A stretch of DNA of 64,000 nucleotides from Anthopleura xanthogrammica (lineage: Eukaryota; Cnidaria; Anthozoa; Actiniaria; Actiniidae): assembly GCA_964019055.1 (NCBI GenBank), contig OZ025220.1, forward strand, positions 2,107,978 through 2,171,977, read 5' to 3'. The stretch's first letter is position 1. Each line of letters opens with the position of its first letter. A program made the position numbers and the translations under genes. The notes under the pieces were generated by a model, which saw nothing but the letters and a program-made list of their open reading frames with translations, searched no databases and was not told where the DNA came from. Below, in pieces: positions 56,440 through 64,000 of this stretch.

Positions 56440-58040
56440 GCAAGATACTTTTGAACAAATTCTGATAGAATTTCATCTGATAGAAGTCACACATCTATAT
56501 TATTACATCTATATATCCGTGAAGTTCGGAAATTATTTAGTAGGATTGATTTTCTACAATATTTTTTATAATTTTTGTAGCCAATGGATATTGCAGCTCA
56601 TGAGGCGGATCCGTGAAATAGTCATGATGAGAGCCGGCTATCATGAAGGTAAAGTTTTTGTCAAGTTTTGTGAAAGGTGTCTTTAGAATGAATTCTTATC
56701 ACTTTCAATTAGCTTTCTGTCTTATTGTTGATTCCATGCAATACTTAGTACTTTCCCTAAAGTCTGGTCTATCTTATCTTTAGGAAGAATGAGGAGAACA
56801 TCGAGAAGGCCACCTCGACAAGACTAGTGATTTTAATTAAGAAAACAATCTCTGTAAATAAAATTGAACAATTTATCCCAAAACACTCATCACAGAGGTA
56901 GTTGTCGTTTCATTTTAATCATGACTATCTTACTGTAACTGGTAAATCCTAGTTAAAAAAACCTGTAAACACTTTTTTTTCAAAACTTAAGAAATTTATT
57001 CTCTAGAAATTAAACAACAAAAGCCTTTTAGTTTTGTACGATTGTCGGTGATTGTCAAAACTACTCCAGTCATTGACTTCATGCTTTATACGCAGTTTGT
57101 TCTGCATTTGCAGGTTTCTAGAAGTATGGAAAAAAACAGTGATCTCACACGGATTCGAAACATGCCTCCGTGACCTCTGGTCTGTAATCCGAATAATTCG
57201 GCCACACGGTTTTATATGTTCATAAGTCAAAATATATTGTTTATAAATGCAAACCGGTTATACGCGCTCCCGGACTTCCGAATGTTTACAACCGCAACTT
57301 GGTAGAATAATCAGTTCGATATCCTATTTTGACAAAATACAAAGATTGTATGATCAGAGTGCTGTTTGATCACAGAAAAACTGTTAAGTCTTTTAAGAAT
57401 ACTTACAAGGATAAGTGCGACAAATTTTTGTTTGTTTGTTGAAGCTGACTTCCATGGTTGAAGTTCGTTTATTATTGGAAACGTTTTACGAACTGAACAA
57501 AATCTGAACTTTTGTTTTGATAATGACAAACTCACATTCGGAGCCAACAATCCATAAAAGTGATAATCAATGCTGAAATTGTTTGGGTGGCAGGGGATTT
57601 TTCTTTATAGAAAAAGATGGTGCTTTAGCTGTGAGTTTAATCTTAAGCAATGATAAGCGTAAGAACTAGGCCCAGCTTTTTAAAAACGCATAGCGCTTTA
57701 TATTTGTATCATCTTTGGATTGAGATATATCCCGCTATTTCGATTATAACGTGGATCTACCTGAAGGGAAACTAAGTTTTTTATGATCGTTGATAAATTA
57801 TATTTTCATGTTGTGAAACAAAAACCTATTTAAAATTTTAGGCTAAAATAGGTAGGTCTAAATGAGGTCTAAATTGATATCTTTAGCCTGACAGGCTCTT
57901 AAATTCAAGGTTCTTATATGCTGGGTTTTACTATACTGCATGACGAAGACTCACGACATGATAAACGACTAGTAGGTGATCAATTAATGGCAGATCAAGA
58001 AATCAGATGATATCAGCAAATATTTTTATTTACAACTATA
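56440..58040. other. Spacer with duplicated non-coding DNA and tRNA-like repeat
   Basis: A minus-strand tRNA-like motif (GTGGCCGAATTATTCGG near 57200, then GTTTCGAATCC near 57137) indicates a SINE head. 57527-57960 is paralogous to 30018-30475. No gene. Confidence 0.45.
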
Positions 58041-58051
58041 TATATAAAATA

Positions 58052-58762
58052 TTATTTTTCTCTCCTTCTCTTCGGTGGCGGAGCTGTGGGTGGTCCCATT
58101 GCGGTGGAAGCTAAGTATGATAAAAACAATGGACGCTTGGTTAAAGTCCTTTATAATCTATAGAGATCATAAAAGCTATGATTTAGAATCTTTGAAAAAC
58201 TTACATGGAGGAATACGACGAGGGATCCTTATAGGGAATTGATCCCTAATGAACATACAATTTTGTAGTATCATGTAATCCCTAAGAAAGAAAGAAAAAT
58301 CATCAATAAACTATCATAATGCACCAGTACCTGTACTGTTTCCAGGCTGAAAGGGATTTAACCCATGACCTCATCTGCCTATCCCATGTAACCCAACAGA
58401 ATGATGATCAAATACTTACCATCGCTGGTGAGGGTGAATTCCAGGAGTATGCTGTCAAGTGGAAAACAATTGAAAGAGCTTAGTACTTAAAAACACTGAT
58501 GAGCTAATGAATCATCGATAAATAGTATCCGCTTAACCTTACTTGGTCCAGGATTTGTAAATGACCCTGGAGGTAGCTTGCAAGCTCCTCCAGGTAATCC
58601 CGTACTTGAGGGTCGTTGATAGTAATCTGTTGTAGATAATAAGTTGTTATTTACGTTAGAGGCAGGTCTACAGATGTGGAGACAAACTGATTCGAACAAC
58701 TTTGAGTAAATTCTTACCGTATTATTACGATTCTGATTGTCATCTGTCTGTCGGTCTGCCAT
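58052..58762 (-). CDS. Small five-exon protein, 98 aa, intact (family copy S3)
   Basis: Exons: 58718-58762 (MADRQTDDNQNRNNT, 45 nt), 58543-58626 (28 codons: ITINDPQVRDYLEELASYLQ, then GHLQILDQ), 58420-58451 (HTPGIHPHQRW), 58205-58281 (DYMILQNCMFIRDQFPIRIP..) and 58052-58110 (TAPPPKRRREK, stop). All introns are GT..AG, and phases 0/0/2/1 join without a stop. Exons 2-5 have exactly the lengths of S1 (84, 32, 77, 59 nt), while exon 1 is unrelated (15 against 7 codons). A helical core followed by a proline-then-basic tail suggests a small nuclear adaptor or nucleic-acid-binding protein; this is inference. No known family recognised. Confidence 0.65.
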
Positions 58763-59019
58763 GATTATCATCTTGATCAATTGCTGAGTGAATGATAAAC
58801 ATTGAATCTTAAAGGGGGACGTAGACAGTTGACACATAGAAAAGCTCATCCTTCAATACTATTATTCTGATATTGTGAAATACCCTCATATGTCTCCTCT
58901 TCTTGCAGGTCTGCCCTAATTCCTTTGGAGTATTGCCTTTTCTGTCGGATTAAGTTCAATTTCTTAGCGAAAAGGTGTCGGTTCTCTCTCTCTCTAGGAT
59001 CTAATGCCAAAAAGGAATG

Positions 59020-60237
59020 ATTTAATTAATATTAATCATGATGACTTACAAATTAATTAGCAAATGTATGAAATACTAAAACCTTTAAATTGAAACCAAG
59101 CTTCGATTCTGATTCATTTTCAGCTATTACAGAGTTTTTTTTGGAGAAAATTGGCCAAAGTAAGGTAGATCTGTAGATTCAATACCTGTTTTGTATATTT
59201 TGTTCCCTTTCCACCTTTTTGAGAAGCACGATGAAAAATTTGATTTTGCAGATGATTTTTTTTCTCTACTGGCTGGCAATTAAATTCCTTTATGGAACCA
59301 TATTTGTGAAGCATTTGTGGCACATGGTAGATCATAGCCAAGATGAAAAAGAAAATTAATAAATATAAGAATTAAATGCGTTTTAACCCCTGAAATAAAT
59401 GAATTATACTAACCATGAATATATGGTGTAACATCTTTAGCATGGTTTAGATGTAGATATACCTGACCCCATTGCCTGGCAAACATTTTGAAATCAGCAG
59501 GGGTCAGGTAGTTGTCTTTGACTGGCTTCACTGACATGGCCTTTATTAACGTTTGAAACCCCTGTAATACAAAATATGACAAATGATGAATATATAGTAG
59601 ACTAACTCGATGAAAACCAAATGGAACTTAGAAAAAATCTGAGCCCCATGTGGATGCAGTGATTTAATTGAGCCCACAACCCTCCAACTTAATATTTTCA
59701 ATAATGTAGTTAAGATTTTAATATTTACAAGAATCTTGTACTGCTTTTTATAGCCATGCAATATGTGTACTTACACTCCACAATCCCTTCCTTATCCACA
59801 TTAATGCCATCAAGCACTTGGATAAGATCCAAGTGCACCAACACTATCTTGAGTTCTTTTCCTAATAAGGTTTTAAAATATTCTTAGTTTAAAAAGGTTC
59901 ACAAATATGATAATAAGAATGGCCTCACTTTTTATTGTAAATATGCTGTGTGAATCAGATTATTTTGTGTGCCCCTCCCTCCCTCTGTTTAGCCTGATTT
60001 TAATGTCCTGAATGTTCCCACATTTACGGTCCCTTGTTATACCTTATATAAATTTTCACATAATAATATTTGTAATAGAAACTGTTTAAACACTATACCA
60101 TCAAGTTTCGTAAACTTTGTGCAAGATCCCTGTCCACTATCATTTTGGACCTCATAGAATTTGAATGGGCAGGAAATCTTTTCCATGGCAGTTGTCAACT
60201 GTTTTTTCTTGTAATGATTGAGAACCAAATCAGTAAC
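59020..60237 (-). pseudogene. Degenerate multi-exon repetitive protein (unknown family)
   Basis: Exon 60083-60237 (KKKQLTTAMEKISCPFKFYE..), exon 59775-59861 (LKIVLVHLDLIQVLDGINV..), exon 59412-59561 (TPADFKMFARQWGQ, then KDVTPYIHG) and exon 59120-59341 (YHVPQMLHKYGSIKEFNCQP, VEKKNHLQNQIFHRAS). 'DVTPYIHG..HVPQ' followed by 'EKKNH' is a pattern I recall from repetitive uncharacterised cnidarian proteins. Phases between the exons do not all agree, and the acceptor of the last lacks AG, so it is decayed. 44340-44705 is a second, worse copy of its end. Confidence 0.5.
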
Positions 60238-61402
60238 CTAGAAATGTGGCAAAAATGTATGAAACATTGTTAACACAAATAAGTAAATTTCAATTTTGGG
60301 TAGCATGGGTCAGGTTTATGCTGCTAATGTCATTTGCGTTGTTCTCTAAACACCATGGAGTACTTGGTAACAAGACGGGAATTATTTGAATGTAATTGTG
60401 TCGTTCTCTAAAGATCATGCAGAACTGGATATCAATACTTATTAAGGTAACCCATGCACCCAACCCAACCCATAAATACTTTACTGTCACATGTTTACAC
60501 GAACTTTAAAATATTCTCATATCAAACAATGTTGTCATTGTTTAACCATAGGATATCCTTGTGAAAAGGATGTTACTTTTGCACAAATTCCATTGACCAG
60601 CGTTCTGCTTACGTTTTTCAACGATGCCCTAGCTTTGATTTTCAGGCAAAGAGTCTTTGGGGTTAAACATTGCCTCTCCAATAGATCCCTATGATTTCCT
60701 TTATCTTGGGCATTTTAATTAAAAATATGTGTTTTTTTCTCTAGGCAATTATGAGAGTTTCTTACGGTTTTTTGGAATAATAATAAAAAAAATAATTATT
60801 ATAATATTTTATTAGAAACTAACATTGTACTCGAAAGACTAAAATACTGTGGTCAATATACAAGAATAAGAAATGATTAAAATGAAGACCAACATTCAAT
60901 TTCCCCCATTGGGTTCTGGCATTCGATTAGTCCGCTTGGTTCATGTTTAGCATGATCACTTTGTCATTTTGATCATCGAGCTTTGCCACTCAAAATTTTA
61001 CCCATTTGCAAGAAGCCCATCTTACCTTAAGTTGTGTTTCGATGCCATTCAATTTCACTACATGTTGTGTTTGGCTTCATGATTTGGCTAGTTGGTTGTC
61101 GTCGTACATGTAATGACACCTTCTCTTTGCAATAAACGTTTCCTTGGTATAATCCTCACAATAATATAACACGTCCTGCTAGAAAAATCCGGAAATTCGT
61201 ATTTTTTATTTCCTAATGTTTTTCACATTTTGTGTTTGCAAAGCATGTTCTTAATTTTAGGAAGGAAATGTCAGTTTCGTCCTGATCGCTTTCGGTTTTT
61301 CATGCTCTGTTTGTTGTCGCTGCTTAACAAAAAATAAATAAATGGGCTCATTACGGTGACGCTCAAAGAATGTTCGATAAACTCAATACCTTTCACTTTT
61401 AC
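60238..61402. other. Spacer, no gene seen
   Basis: No exon with recognisable similarity. It may be intron of the decayed gene, whose upstream exon seems to lie at 62.7 kb. Confidence 0.4.
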
Positions 61403-61893
61403 CTAATGATTGCGAGGTGTTCTGATAATCACTGGAAAATTTATCATTTCCACATAATGTAAATAAGTTTTAAACAGTTTGGAGCCCATAAAGGGCCAAT
61501 GCAGCGAAGTTTTTTTAGCTTTTTTTTTTGCGGCATCTATGCGATGACGTATTTCAGCTTCGCCAGTTGATGGTTGATTGTCATGTATAATGCTTCCAAG
61601 ATATCTGAATACCTCTACATTCTCAAGATTTATGCCATTTAGTGTTGCAATGAATGTTGGATATGGTGTGTCTGTAGTTGTCTGATGGTTAAGTATCATG
61701 CTCTTTGTTATTTCGAAGTGGTATCTGTGAAGTGTTTTTTGTTGCAGGTTTATTGCGAGTTTTAGGCTGTTTTCATGTTGAAAGAATAGTTCAAGGTCAT
61801 CAGCATATCCTGACCAATCAAGCTTTTCTCGTTCACCATAAGCTTGATAGTTTGCACGTTGAGTTCTATTAGTGAGTTCTATTATTTTGTCTT
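61403..61893 (-). pseudogene. LINE reverse transcriptase fragment with YADD box
   Basis: The minus strand reads KLDWSGYADDLELFF (YADD catalytic motif), then HFEITKSMILN, then NGINLENVEVFRYLGSIIHD and AEIRHRIDAAKKKA. This order (YADD, 'K..MI', 'F.YLGS.I', 'EI..RI..A') is the C-terminal half of the palm and the thumb of a non-LTR RT. Both ends are missing. Confidence 0.8.
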
Positions 61894-62727
61894 GAAATTA
61901 TATTGAAACATGTAGACAGAAACCAAAAATTCTCGATTGAATTTCTTAAGTTTCGTTGGACAGACCATCATATGTTCTTAATGAACAGAAAATTTCATTG
62001 TATTTCTGTTATTTCAAAGCTAACAAAATATGTCATACATTTCTTTTATTCAATATTCTTTTTCTCTTGGGAGAGGAACAAAAAACGTCTTTGAGTATTA
62101 CTTTATTTCCTAGATCAGTTAGATAATAAACACTCATGCTTTATGGGATTTAAAGCTCCTCGCACTGACAGAAAGCCACTTGGGCTTTGCCACAGTCTAC
62201 TCCAATAGCACCACATGAGCTCCTTCAAATGTTAAAAAATGGCAAAAGACGAATTAGTAAAAGTGTGACCCAAAGTTCAGTGTCATTGTGTACTTCAAGT
62301 TTTTAGGAATAATCTTTGTTCGTGCAAATAATCTAAATATGCAATGGAAGGAAACACCCAGAAGTAAGTTGCCAAGAATTTTTCAGAAGGAAGGTCAACT
62401 TCGAAATAAGGAATCCGAACTTCAACGTTTTCAATTGTAGGTGACATGAGTGTGACAGCTGAAGACAGGTGGTGACCAGCATAATCTGTTGAGAATGCTA
62501 CAAGTTTTAAAGTAATTAATCTGAAAGTGTTATCTTCAGTGCATCTTTCCATCTTCCACAGCTCACTCCTTTCCAAGTTTGTTTCTGTAAATTCTGCCTA
62601 CGTTTTTGATGTCCAGAAATTTGTGATTGTTTTTACCTTTCAACTTACTAACTGCATTACTAGTTGCATTGGATTACTTTGAAAAATATTCTTTCAAAAA
62701 ACAGCAGTAGATCTGTACTTCTGTTTT
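61894..62727. other. Spacer with an unassigned open frame
   Basis: A minus-strand frame at 62295-62576 (93 codons, includes LSSAVTLMSPTIENVEVRIP) looks protein-like but matches nothing I know. Confidence 0.3.
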
Positions 62728-62861
62728 TCAGGAGTTTAGAAGTGCCTTATTGAAGTTTTCAATATCATCCTTTTCCATTACTTCCTGTATTAAATTTTCA
62801 GTTAGCCTGTCTGTAATTCTCAACATTAAGTGGAGCTCATCAAGGACAACATGAACAAGTT
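62728..62861 (-). pseudogene. Exon remnant VVLDELHLMLRITDRLTENL
   Basis: Reads VVLDELHLMLRITDRLTENL, then IQEVMEKDD, up to a TGA at 62728. The 'V.D.LHL.LRITD.L...LI' pattern is shared with the repetitive protein family whose later exons lie at 59.0-60.2 kb on the same strand, so these probably formed one gene. Confidence 0.45.
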
Positions 62862-64000
62862 TTATATTGAATAGTGGTTTGTTTATGCAAAATCGTTATC
62901 TACAGAAGGGATAACTGAACGATTCTAATCTCATCACTGAGCAAGACTGTTTTTAAGCCTTTAGGCAGCCTCACTTCCTTGGCCCATGTTTTTGAGAAAC
63001 ATGGGCGAAGATCTCGTGGAGACTGACCAGTAGATGCAATCCACAGTGTGGACATTTGTTATCTGCCGTGTTGACGGGCAGATGATGGAAATATATGAGA
63101 CATATTTGATATTGGACTAGGTCCTGAAATGACGTCATAAATTTGTAATTTCAATATTGAATATCTCTGCAACGAAAAGAGAGGTCAAAGAATAGTAAAC
63201 CCTATGCTTATTTAAATTACAAGGGTTTTCAAATTATGAAAGCGCTCACATAAACTTAAAGGATAAATTATAAAATATTTTACAAAGTACATACAAAAAT
63301 TGTATTACAGTGTAAACTTGTTTATAAGGATACGTTGTTATGCCTTTCAATGCATGTCTCACTTGTGAAATTTGAGGGGAAGTAGCACTATCCTTTTTCT
63401 GAGCTCACTTACTTTGAGCAGAAGATTTCGTAAGAGGTTTTAACTCTATGGTTCATCTGTTTTGTTTGCAAAAAAATGCATTATTTCAGACTGTCTAATT
63501 TCCTTGGTGGTAGTTTACACACAAAAAATGTAAACTCCCTTCACTAAGTCTGATAGAATGAAAATTAATGATTACTAAGTCTTTTGAGATTAGAAAAATT
63601 CAAAGAATTATCAAATGACTTGTTTTTCTTCTATTAATGTTCAGTGTCTTCTAAATCGAGTGTAGATAAAGTTATTCAACAACAAATAGTGCACTTTGCT
63701 GTGCGTTCTCTTCAATCATTTGTGTCTGTGAGAAGCATGATCAATTCAGCATTTTTCATTTTTGACATCCCTTTGGTGTTTAAATTCCTTGCTTGGATTT
63801 CTTGTTTTAGCTGCTTCACAGTCATTTTTGCATAATCATCTGAACTGAATTTGATTGGTTATAAATTTCATGTTGGCTGGATGCACCTATAAAAATAAAT
63901 AAAATAAAGAAATGAGTAAATGAGAATTAACAGTGGAATCCACTGAGTAGCTCTTCCTCCACTGCATTCCAATTGGAATTTAGAAGTTGATTTTTGAGGA
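62862..64000. other. Right-end spacer, no gene supported
   Basis: A possible CPHCGLHL zinc-ribbon-like peptide occurs on the minus strand near 63020-63060, with stops nearby. Nothing else was recognised. Confidence 0.35.

Overview
The window is AT-rich metazoan nuclear DNA, most likely from an anthozoan cnidarian (stony coral or sea anemone). Evidence for this is a eukaryotic tRNA-Gly gene, short exons with GT..AG introns, tandem calcium-binding EGF exons, a PAN-EGF secreted protein, a divergent rhodopsin-like GPCR, and several tRNA-derived SINE heads of types I associate with cnidarian genomes. The assignment is inference; no mitochondrial or single-copy marker is present.

Region by region. 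1-3.5 kb holds five 123-bp cbEGF exons on the minus strand, four of them in two tandem copies of a ~1.15 kb block. 3.9-4.6 kb is an inverted-repeat element carrying a frameshifted minus-strand remnant that resembles DUF3504 proteins. 5-9 kb is gene-free and rich in foldback/MITE-like repeats. 9.7-11.1 kb is an intact two-exon gene for a secreted PAN+EGF protein. 14.45 kb is tRNA-Gly(UCC). 15.2-16.2 kb is an intact single-exon GPCR. 19-20.5 kb is a 1.5 kb element with long terminal inverted repeats, TTAA at both ends and a younger LINE fragment inside one arm. 24.9-28.4 kb holds broken exons, including a DUF7869-type protein fragment.

29.8-58.8 kb is a mosaic of segmental duplications. Blocks at ~32.8-38.2 and ~46.3-52.2 kb are paralogous, with a third rearranged copy at 54.3-56.7 kb. 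A ~894-bp tandem array lies at 38.7-43.1 kb. The recurrent theme is an unrecognised family of very small proteins (82-98 aa) built from five micro-exons. Two members, 30881-31636 and 58052-58762, keep every splice site and reading phase. A third, 38284-39022, is intact but has swapped its last exon. Decayed members lie in the duplicated blocks, and the tandem array repeats the first two exons. The same blocks carry an N-terminal exon of a DUF7869-type protein and a deleted Ty3-type retrotransposon.

At 52.2-54.05 kb two small genes diverge. One encodes a protein with a KEN motif, behind a TATA box, a GGCGGGA E2F-like site and a CCAAT. The other encodes an 89-aa helical protein, behind two CCAAT boxes and a TATA-like box, and ends in a near-perfect histone-type 3' stem-loop. 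Together they suggest cell-cycle-coupled expression. The right end (59-63 kb) has degenerate exons of another repetitive protein family and a LINE reverse transcriptase fragment with a YADD box.

All gene models come from reading the sequence only; no transcript data or database search was available.
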